From positions 420,572-432,767 of the forward strand of contig KQ482011.1 in the NCBI GenBank assembly GCA_001430745.1: 12,196 nucleotides of DNA, written 5' to 3'. The first letter of the stretch is position 1, and each line of letters opens with the position of its first letter. The notes below the pieces were generated by a model. That model was not told the DNA's origin, ran no database searches, and saw nothing but the letters and a program-made list of their open reading frames with translations. Positions 1 to 12,196 of the stretch are shown here, in pieces. This DNA comes from Auxenochlorella pyrenoidosa (lineage: Eukaryota; Chlorophyta; Trebouxiophyceae; Chlorellales; Chlorellaceae). Both the position numbers and the translations under genes were made by a program.

Positions 1-414
1 CGTCAGCAACAACCACCATCCAATCAAACGCGCTCGACCTTGCATGTGGCACTACTCAAACAGTGTTTCAGAGGACTCTTCTTACGCTTCATTTAGCCTG
101 GGCGCTTATATAGGGCACGAAGGCGATGTAAAGTTGAGAAAGGCCAGGCAGTGGTGGTGAAGGCCGGGAGTGCAACATGGTGGCATGGGTTGGATGGACA
201 GCCGTCACATGCAGCGCTTTGAGTACGAAAAATTGGGCGTGAGGTATCCACAGGACGCAGAGTGTTTGCAACATACAGAAGTAAGCAGGACAGGAGCGGC
301 CGGCGACACTCCGGGCCCGGCACAGGACCAGATTGGGGCCAGCGCAGCATGCTGGTAGGGCAACATTTGACAGCTCAAGAGGGCGGGGGGGGGGGGGGCG
401 GGCCAGCTGCAGCC
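1..414. other. Left-edge non-coding stretch
   Basis: I see no convincing exon here. A TATATA string lies at 107-112 and a TGTAA, the usual green-algal poly(A) signal, at 127-131 on the plus strand. The latter could end a plus-strand gene lying left of the window, but nothing in the first 126 bases supports coding. A run of 14 G occupies 385-398, just past the stop codon of the minus-strand gene that ends at 415. No TGTAA is seen on the minus strand here, so the 3' end of that gene is not marked. Confidence 0.4.
385..398. repeat. Poly(G) run of 14, poly(C) on the minus strand
   Basis: An uninterrupted G14 tract with further G triplets on both sides. It lies 17 bases past the stop codon of the predicted minus-strand gene, so it would be poly(C) in that gene's 3' UTR. 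G runs of this length can form quadruplexes and are prone to length error in sequencing. Confidence 0.8.
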
Positions 415-1353
415 TTAAGCAGGCCTGGTCCAGCCATGGCCCTGCCGTCGCCGCAGCCCGGCCACCGGTCGGCCTGGTTCGGCAGCAAGCAGCTGGGCGG
501 CTTCGCTGAACTCGCCGCTGCCGGGCGGGGCCCCCACCTTGCTGGTGCTGCTGCCGCTGGCGCCAGCCTGCATGTCTGCTTGCCGGCTGGCGCCGTACAC
601 TGGGGTGCCTGGCTCCTCTTTGCAGCAGGAAGGCAGCGAGAGCGTGGCCTCGGCTGCAAGGCAGGCAGCGGCAGAGGTTGAGTTATGGGCCTGAGTAAGG
701 CCAGCCCCTGCCACCTCTGGCGCGAGCAACACCAACAAGACAGAAGCAGTAGGCTAGCCTGCCAGCCTTAGAGCCCTGCTGCAGGGTCGCCGAGCAACCC
801 ACAGGCCCGCCAGTTCGCCCTGCTTGCCTTCAGCTGCATCTGGCGGCAGCGGCGGCAGGCGCAGCGGAGGGGTTGGGTCGGGCATGGGCGGGGGGGCGCC
901 ACCTCTGGACACTGCGAGGGAGCGGGCAGGGTGGGCGGGGCGGCCTCGGAGGAGGCTAGTCGGGCATCGCCTCTGTGTAACCTGTTAGGTGCGAGAGGAC
1001 GCTCCACATGGGGGCTTGCAGCCAAAGCAGTGCTAGCTGGGGCGAGGCTTGTCAGCGCTCTGCATCACCATGGCGGCCCAGCGCGGCGTGCCGAGCTCAA
1101 GCTGCACCTGGCGAAACTCACAGAGCCGGGCGAAGATCCCATCTTTTTCATCCTTCATCTCCAGCAATCTCAGGTAGGCAAACAGGGCGTCCCAATGTGC
1201 CACGGTGCTGCTTGTCGCAGGCGGGATGCCTGCGGCTTGTTCTGCCGCCAGGAGCAGCAGCACCCTGTCCAAATGCCTGTTTACCTCCTTACACGTGGCG
1301 CGAAGCTCCTCCAGCCTTGCTACCTCCCTGCTCTTGCTCGGCTGCTGACCCAT
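415..1353 (-). CDS. Hypothetical protein, two-exon core model, possible N-myristoylation site
   Basis: Not recognised. The simplest model joins exon 1353-1122 to exon 653-415 across an intron with a GTGAGT donor and a pyrimidine-rich acceptor ending CCTTGCAG. Both sides are in phase 1, giving 156 residues. The first exon looks most like protein: residues 9-45 form a charged, leucine-rich stretch likely to be helical, followed by a region rich in Leu, Glu, Lys and Asp. The protein begins MGQQPSKS; Gly2 and Ser6 fit the N-myristoylation consensus, so membrane attachment is possible if this Met is the true start. The second exon is Ala/Gly/Ser-rich and low in complexity. An alternative uses a CAG|GTGCAG donor at 1113/1112 with a small middle exon near 840-803. 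Phase-compatible exons upstream (1577-1468 and 1901-1639) could extend the N terminus and abolish the myristoylation start. The intron (654-1121) otherwise holds nothing I recognise. Confidence 0.4.
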
Positions 1354-1467
1354 GCCGGGGCACGCTGCAGTTTTGCTGTGCGCAGGGCCAAGCGCCGGTG
1401 GCAGGAGCGGCGGCGACAGGCGGACCGGGTGCGGGTGAAGCAGGAAGCGCCGCGAGGGCAGCCCTAC

Positions 1468-1901
1468 ATGTCCTGAGCTCGTGCACTATCTGCCGGCTGC
1501 GCGGGTTGGGGTCCTTGGCCGTGCCCGCGAGTCTGCCGAGGCTCAAGAGGCCGCGGCGGCCTGGTTCAAAGCTGCGGCTGCTGTCACCCAGAAAGCACGG
1601 ATGTTTTGGTCGACAGAAAGGAAGCCAGGAGCACTCACGATGGCAGGCCTGCAGCGGGCTCAGCACAGCAGGCTGCCCCCAAGTCTCCCTTTCGATACCT
1701 GCCCTTTTCAGCCCTCGTCCCTCGCTGTCGGCAACTGTGATGTGGCTTGTTTTCAAATGCAGCGGTCCACACGAATGGGTGAAGCATGCCAGGTTGTGCA
1801 GCAGGCACCGTGGCCAGAGTGGGCAGCAAGCAGGCGTTGCACTGCAGAGCATGTGCTCTGTTTTTCGCACCAGTTGCGCCAACGGATATGGTGAGGTACA
1901 T
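1468..1901 (-). other. Candidate upstream exons of the hypothetical minus-strand gene
   Basis: Two minus-strand segments can be spliced in phase to the gene at 1353-415. Segment 1577-1468 has a CAG acceptor and a GTAGGG donor and reads as an Arg/Gly/Leu-rich stretch ending near ELRT. Segment 1901-1639 opens with an ATG and ends at a GTGAGT donor. Joined to an extended exon starting at 1364 (acceptor CTGCAG), the four-exon chain 1901-1639, 1577-1468, 1364-1122, 653-415 stays open for 284 residues. The phase agreement is suggestive, but the most upstream segment has weak coding character and I find no TATA box before it. The remainder of 1354-2118 shows nothing else. Confidence 0.22.
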
Positions 1902-2118
1902 GACACGGGGTGGGCGCAGGCGGGCTCAGGACGAGCGCGGGTCGTTAAGCGCTTGCAGGCGCTCCAAGCAGGCAGCGGACCTTCCCTGAACTTCACACTT
2001 CAACTCCAAAACTTCACTCCACACGGTACTTTGCAAACAAGTTATCTGGGTTGGTCATTGCCTGCGCGGCGTGGGAGGGAGGCAGGGAGGGGCGATGTCC
2101 ACCATGCAGTACATTGCA

Positions 2119-2123
2119 TTACA
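2119..2123 (-). terminator. TGTAA poly(A) signal of the VOC gene
   Basis: On the minus strand TGTAA lies 57 bases past the VOC stop codon (2183-2181). TGTAA just ahead of the cleavage site is the characteristic poly(A) signal of green algae. It is the only one found in a proper 3' position in this window. Confidence 0.6.
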
Positions 2124-2180
2124 CTGCTGGCAGCTGGGTGCGCAAGGAACGGCACCTCTGCACCAGTCCTGGGGCATGCG

Positions 2181-3232
2181 CTATAAGACTGGCATGCCCT
2201 CCTCACTGCCCCTGCGTGCCTTGAACTCGAGGGCGTTACCGCTGGGGTCAAAGAAGAACATTGTCCACTGCTCACCCGGCTGGCCTGCAGGTGCGGCGGG
2301 CACAAGGCAGGGGGTGGGTTTAGGCCGGCGCCGGGCTGCGCAGGGTTTGCAGGGCGTGCGCAGGGCTTACCACCGCAGCGCGCCTCGCCTGCCCCTGCCG
2401 CCACACAGATCGGGGAGCGCAGCAGCTGCCCGGCCCGGCCGGCCCAGCCGCCGCGGCCGCCGCCGGCGTGGCACTCACTCACCCTGGAAGCGCAGGTGCG
2501 GCTCGATGACGAATTCCACCCGCCCCTGCAGCCGCTGGGCCAGCTCCTTGAAGTCGTCCACTGAAAGCGCTACCCCGAAGTGCGGGACAGGCACGGGGTC
2601 GCCGTCCACTGCAGGGGGCAGGCGCGGTGTGTGCATCAGTCCGCTGCCGTCTGACATGCAGCCCCGAGTGTGGGGAGGGCGCGGGCATGCAGAGAGCCGG
2701 CCGCTGTGGGCTGCCTGGGCGTGCGTGGCGCAGGGGGAGCGACGCGGGCTGGGCTGGACCCACCCGCGTTGTGGGACCGAGCCGCGCTGTACCCGTCCAC
2801 GAGGTGCGCCACCACCTGCAGGGTACAGGGCAGGGCTCAGCTCTGCAGGCTGCCCAGCCAGGGTGCAGCCCGCAGTGCACCGTGCCTGGGAGCGCCAGGC
2901 GGTGTGCTGCCCATGCAGCGCGCTGCGCAGCAGGCGACGGTGCCGCCGGCCTCGCACCTGATGCCCGAAGAAGTTGAAGTCGACCCAGCGGGCTGCTGAC
3001 CGCCCTTCTGTGCACCCAAGCTTGCTGCAGCAAGGCTGATGAGGCATGGGGTCAACGAGGGTGCGTGGCAACGCTACCGGCTGGCGGCACAAGCGGCGGG
3101 GGGCGGCCTGCATTCGGTAGCAGAGGTGGCCTTGCCCCCCTCTCTGCTCTAAGTAGGGGCTTACTCTAGATAAAATGATCTTGCTGCATCGATGTCATGC
3201 ACCGGAATGGCCAAGTGAAACGGGGAACACAT
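2181..3232 (-). CDS. VOC family protein (glyoxalase/bleomycin-resistance/dioxygenase fold)
   Basis: Five exons: 3232-3165, 3024-2958, 2815-2764, 2608-2483 and 2284-2181. They total 417 nt and 138 residues, and all phases close. Donors are GTAAGC, GTGCGA, GTGGGT and GTGAGT; acceptors end CAG. The protein is one complete vicinal-oxygen-chelate domain with two beta-alpha-beta-beta-beta halves. The first half starts [17 protein letters not shown], followed by the [12 protein letters not shown] strand; the second starts at HFGVAL and ends [10 protein letters not shown]. The usual metal ligands are visible as His6, His72 and Glu124. Family members include lactoylglutathione lyases, extradiol dioxygenases and resistance proteins, all metal enzymes acting on small molecules; the sequence does not fix a substrate. 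The ATG at 3232 comes just before the first conserved strand, leaving no room for a transit peptide, so a cytosolic location is inferred. It is divergent from the UMP-CMP kinase, with 267 bp between starts. Confidence 0.88.
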
Positions 3233-3499
3233 GTGCTGGCCGGCCCGCGCTCCCTGCTCCCAGCTTGCTGTTCTCAGAATGTAGATCTAGACAACTGGAA
3301 CAGATCGCTGCGTGGAATGCAGGGGTTGGATGCCGCATGCGCCCTAGCAGGGCTTCTCCTGCCTAGCTGGCAGTCACATGCAGCACCGGTTGAATCGCTG
3401 ACTGGCTGTCTGGCATCGTGCATTCCTGTGAGCACCTGCTCCGATCAACACGCCGTCTTTTGGCGAGCATCCAGCAGCCTTCACCGCGTGTTTTTGTTT
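3233..3499. promoter_or_regulatory. Divergent promoter between VOC and UMP-CMP kinase genes
   Basis: These 267 bp separate the two divergent start codons, so both 5' UTRs and core promoters must overlap here unless a start lies further upstream. I found no TATA box on either strand. The location follows from the gene layout; no motif identifies it. Confidence 0.5.
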
Positions 3500-5881
<2,382 letters not shown>

Positions 5882-6473
5882 GCGCCGACAACATCTACAA
5901 GGAGGTCCGCCACCTGCTCCTGGAGTTCTGAGCGCCGACAACATCTACAAGGAGGTCCGCCACCTGCTCCTGGAATTCTGAGCGCCGCCTGCTGCTGACG
6001 GTTTGGGCGCCGTGCGGGATTTGGACTGGAGCCCAGAGGCGTCTCCGGCAGGCCCTGCCTGCGGCTTGAGCTCTTGACTTGAGGCTGGTGTGGATGGCCG
6101 AACAGCAGGCTGCCCAGCTGGCGTGCGCCCTGCCCAGTGCCAGCCGTGCAATGCCCTGGCCTCTCCCGGCCTGGCTGCTGCCTGACAACCCTGCGATGCT
6201 GTCCTGCTGGACTGCTGATCCCTTCTCCGCCCATACGCCAACCTTGGCCCTCCCCCCCTTGTCCGATTCTTTCCATCGCCAGCACTGCCGTCTTGTGGCA
6301 CACTTGCTTCCTTTTGTGACATGACGCAATGACAGCTTTCACAGCCAGTCAAGAGGACACCAGCTCATCCATTCATGCACGTTGCAGCTTGGGTGCGTAG
6401 GGCAAGCGTAACGGTACCGCAGACATGGGTGGATGCGCCACAGGCATGCCCCCCTTGCGAGCCGGGCCAGCCG
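5882..6473. other. Convergent intergenic region (3' UTRs)
   Basis: This 592-bp stretch separates the stop codons of the UMP-CMP kinase (plus) and the methyltransferase (minus). Its first 106 bases are repeat copies 2 and 3. The rest holds no recognisable exon. I found no TGTAA on either strand, so both genes must use a variant poly(A) signal or have 3' UTRs running into the neighbour. Confidence 0.55.
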
Positions 6474-8201
6474 TCACTGGTCCCCGGCCCGCTGCAGCGG
6501 CACGGGGTCCCGAGCCAGGATCATGAACACGTGCCAGTCCAGGCGCAGCACTGCCTCTGGGCTGTCTGCCCCTGCCTCGCCCTGCCCCACCGCCTCCACC
6601 AGCAAACTGCGAAAGGGCTCCAGAGGGTCGGGCCCATCTGGGTGCTGCCGCCGGTAGGTGTTGTATGCCGACCAGCTCGACAAGAAGCCCAGCTACACGC
6701 ATCGGTGGGGTGGGGGCGGGGGCTGTGAGGGTGCGCATGCGCTTGGCTGCTCCTGCCCCGGCGCAGGGGTTTGGGTGTGGTAGTGATGGAGGCGGGAGGG
6801 GAGGGGGGAGGCCGCAAAGCCAATTAGAGATCAGTGTCAGCAGCCTGTAGGCCGCCAGCTGGGGCGGAGCGGCACACGCGCGGCCGGACGCTTTTTGGCA
6901 AGCCTGCCTGCCTGCTTGCCTGCCCACCCTGGGTGGCAGCCAAGCAAGCACACAGCCTGCCACTGTGCGCAGCCCGGCCCTTGAATGCGCCGCAACGAGC
7001 GCTGAGTGGCTCACCGCTCCTGCCACGCTGACGTCTTTGGCCATGCGCAGGTCTCGCCGCTCCACAGTGCCAAAGTGCTCATCCCCCGGCTCCAGCCCTC
7101 GGTAGCAGTTCCAGACGAGCTCGCGGCCGGGGTCCCACATCGCGCCCAGCGTGCAGGTGTGCAGCTCGTGCATGGCGCGGTGCAGCGCGCCCAGCGTGGC
7201 GGGCGGGTGCGGCGGGCGCCCCGGCGGAGAGGCGATCAGCGGCAGGCCGTAGCCTGGGCGGGCGAGGAGGGGACGGGGGCAAGGGTCACTCTTGGGACAG
7301 GGGGGCCGCTGGCTGGTTCTCCGGCCTCGCTGCAGTGCTGCAGTGCTTGACCCTGAAAGGGCCCTAATCCTCTCACCCCAGATCGCCAGCGTGCCGCCCG
7401 GGCGCAGCACCCGCCGCGCCTCTTTGTAGAATGCCGGCAGGTCAAACCTGCAGGCAGGTCAGCGGCCAAAACATGCGGGCCGGTCAAACCTGCGGGCCGG
7501 TGCGGGCCGGTAGAGGGCAGCGTCGGCGAGGCCGGAGAGCTGCCAAGCACGAGCCTTGCAAGCGGTGGGCTGCTGTTGAGGCCGGAGTGCAGACACGCGC
7601 TGGGACTGCAAGCGGGGGGCTGTCCTCGGGGTCAGCAGTTGCGCGCTGCAGATGCGCGGGTGGGTGCAGGTCAGCGGGCGAGTGCAGGCCCCCACCAGTG
7701 CAGCGCCTGCGCCACAGTCAGCAGGTCGACAGAGCCGTCTGCCACGCTGTCGAGCCGCTCGGCGGGGGACAGAAAGTAGGACACGTTTGGCCGCTGCTCC
7801 GCGTGGTCGAGCTGCTGCTGAGAGGCGTCGCAGGCGAGGACGGCGTCAAAGCGGTCGGCGAGCGCGGTCGCCACCTGGCAGGCAGCAGCAGCGGGCGGAA
7901 GCGTTGCGCTGGCAGGTCAGACGCCTCTCCAGTTGAAGGTCAGGATGCTGATTCATGCAGGCGGCGACACTTCATGGTGAGCCTGCCAGGCAAAGGGGCC
8001 ACTGCCCAGATGCTTGCGCACCTGGCCAGTGCCAGTGGCCACATCGAGGGCCAGCGTCTGCCTGCCGGGCTCGAGGCCGGCAAAGGACAGCGCCGTGTCA
8101 AACAGCTCTGCTGGGTAGCTGGGCCTGTGCGAGGCGTACAGGGCCGCCTGGGCGCGGAAGAGCTCGGCGCCGCGGGCGCCCAAGGCGGCGGGGGAGGACA
8201 T
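6474..8201 (-). CDS. Class I SAM-dependent methyltransferase (Methyltransf_11, trans-aconitate-methyltransferase-like)
   Basis: Five exons: 8201-8022, 7874-7696, 7447-7377, 7253-7015 and 6692-6474. They total 888 nt and 295 residues, phases closing throughout. The SAM-binding Rossmann signature ALDVATGTGQ is at 51-60, the acidic residue that binds the SAM ribose is Asp76 in VLACDAS, and AQALHWFD (115-122) is the family-typical motif IV region. RRVLRPGGTLAIWG (131-144) follows as the post-motif strand. The N-terminal piece with RPSYPAELFD and the C-terminal piece with GFLSSWSAYNTYRR fit a group of small-molecule methyltransferases that includes yeast trans-aconitate methyltransferase and Crg1-like proteins. 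The substrate cannot be read from sequence. The ATG at 8201 is the first Met of the open frame before the conserved part; upstream codons include only GTG. No transit peptide is evident, so a cytosolic site is inferred. It is divergent from the MAP kinase and convergent with the UMP-CMP kinase. Confidence 0.9.
7440..7510. repeat. Decayed direct repeat covering the exon 3 acceptor of the methyltransferase
   Basis: On the minus strand the 12-mer GCAGGTTTGACC, which is the acceptor AG plus the first bases of exon 3 (7451-7440), recurs at 7493-7482 inside intron 2. Between and beyond the copies GGGCCGGT also recurs. Splicing to the upstream copy would run into an in-frame stop within about ten codons. 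Confidence 0.6.
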
Positions 8202-8648
8202 GCGAAGCAGGGCGTGGCGCTGGCGGAACGCTGGCGGCAGGAAGGTGCGCACACAGTGCGCTGCTTGGAAGACCGTGGTTAAGTGAGCCGGTCTTTAGGT
8301 TTGCAACCGGTATAGTAGCTGGCAGAGGCAGGAGGGAGCAGGGCCAGCCTGGACTTGGGCTTAGCGGGCACGGTCTTGGAAGCCTGGGGGAGCTCAAAGC
8401 CTCCCAACACCTTGATATGACTGTTCAGGATTGATGATGTCGCTTGATCGGCGCGCAAGCCCCTGCCTTTGAGTGCTGCTCTGCTGGCTGCCATGTGGCA
8501 GCAGTAATACACTTGCGGAGGGAGAATCTGGCCCATCGGGCTCTCGCAAGCGATTTCAGGGATATAAATCTGGGCAGGAGTTGGTCCAGAGCCCAGTGGT
8601 CACACAAACTTCTTGGTGGCTCGACCCCCGAAGCACGAGTCGGCGGGG
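8202..8648. promoter_or_regulatory. Divergent promoter between methyltransferase and MAP kinase
   Basis: These 447 bp separate two divergent start codons. A TATAAA at 8563-8568 on the plus strand lies 80 bp before the MAP kinase ATG, a plausible core promoter with a 5' UTR of roughly 50 bases. On the methyltransferase side only a weak TATA-like string (about 8311-8316, minus strand CTATAC) is present. The region has no coding character of its own. Confidence 0.5.
8563..8568 (+). promoter_or_regulatory. TATA box of the MAP kinase gene
   Basis: TATAAA in the context GGGATATAAATC, 80 bp before the predicted ATG at 8649. It is the only consensus TATA box in the intergenic region and points towards the kinase. 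Confidence 0.5.
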
Positions 8649-11869
<3,221 letters not shown>

Positions 11870-12196
11870 GTGAGCGCCGCTGCTGGGTGGCGGGCAAGGT
11901 GGCGGGCTGTGTGGCGGGCTGGGTGCAGGCTGGGTGGCGGGCACTTGCTGCGGAACCGCTCCATGCAGCAGGCGCTCTCGGCTTTGGCCCTGGCACACTG
12001 CTCCGCCAGCTGGACGCAGCGCCGCTGCACGCGTCTCTGCAGAGTGGGGGCGATCTCAGGCCATGCCGGCCCGGCAGCACCAGGCGCACCTCGGCAAGCA
12101 GGCCCCCAGTGCTAGGACCCTGGCACCTGCCTGCCCAGCCAGCTGTTGTGTACCGCCGCTGGCCCCCCCCCTTCCACACACACCACCCACCCACCC
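11870..12196. other. Right-edge tail, start of MAP kinase intron 8
   Basis: This stretch begins with the GTGAGC donor after exon 8 and shows no MAP kinase exon. The expected next sequence after FPG (a GKDYVxQL-type stretch) is not encoded in any plus frame. It starts with GTGGCGGGC-type imperfect repeats (11885-11942) and ends in a C run with CA and CCCA repeats. One minus-strand segment (12036-11944) has exon-like character and is described under findings. Confidence 0.5.

Noticed and set aside
375..738. Alternative proline/alanine-rich minus-strand frames over the last exon of the hypothetical gene, including one ending in a poly-proline tail
   Set aside because: The proline tail is only the G14 tract read on the other strand, and that frame does not join in phase with the strong GTGAGT donor of exon 1.
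1008..2186. A 392-codon ATG-initiated open frame on the plus strand
   Set aside because: It is rich in Ser, Ala, Arg, Cys and Pro with no domain or periodic pattern. It runs antisense to the better-supported minus-strand exons and into the last VOC exon. Long stop-free frames are expected by chance in DNA this GC-rich.
8202..8252. Extension of the methyltransferase N terminus to a GTG at 8252
   Set aside because: The start would be non-ATG. The first ATG in frame, at 8201, already precedes all conserved sequence.

Overview
The window looks like nuclear DNA from a GC-rich green alga, probably a chlorophyte of the Chlorella/trebouxiophyte kind. The taxon is inferred from style, not from a marker gene. 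The evidence is GC-rich coding sequence, many short introns (mostly 140-400 nt) with GC-rich bodies and a CAG acceptor, a UGUAA-type poly(A) signal after one gene, plant-like kinase sequences, and long TG/CA and homopolymer tracts confined to introns. In the four confident genes, 19 of the 22 donor sites I placed begin GTG and only two begin GTAAG.

Four genes could be reconstructed exon by exon, with every reading phase closing. (1) Minus strand 3232-2181: a five-exon, 138-residue single-domain VOC (glyoxalase/bleomycin-resistance fold) protein with a complete His/His/Glu metal triad. (2) Plus strand 3500-5881: a seven-exon UMP-CMP kinase of 285 residues with an N-terminal organelle-targeting extension. 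(3) Minus strand 8201-6474: a five-exon, 295-residue class I SAM-dependent methyltransferase of the Methyltransf_11 / trans-aconitate-methyltransferase-like type. (4) Plus strand from 8649 to beyond the right edge: a MAP kinase with eight exons in the window, ending in the middle of the kinase domain. A fifth, weaker minus-strand gene of unknown function lies at about 1353-415 and may have further exons up to 1901.

Layout: 1-414 is sparse non-coding sequence; 415-1353 (perhaps to 1901) is the unknown gene; 2119-3232 is the VOC gene and its poly(A) signal; 3233-3499 is a short divergent promoter shared with the kinase; 3500-5881 is UMP-CMP kinase; 5882-6473 is the convergent 3' region; 6474-8201 is the methyltransferase; 8202-8648 is a second divergent promoter with a TATA box on the MAP kinase side; 8649-12196 is the MAP kinase. 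The genes are functionally unrelated housekeeping and signalling genes, and I see no operon-like or defence-like system.

The unusual points are local. The MAP kinase activation loop reads Ala-Glu-Tyr where Thr-Glu-Tyr is expected. The last 50 bp of the UMP-CMP kinase coding region, including its stop codon, is present three times in tandem. Short copies of exon/intron borders sit inside neighbouring introns of three different genes. Two MAP kinase introns carry long alternating purine-pyrimidine tracts.
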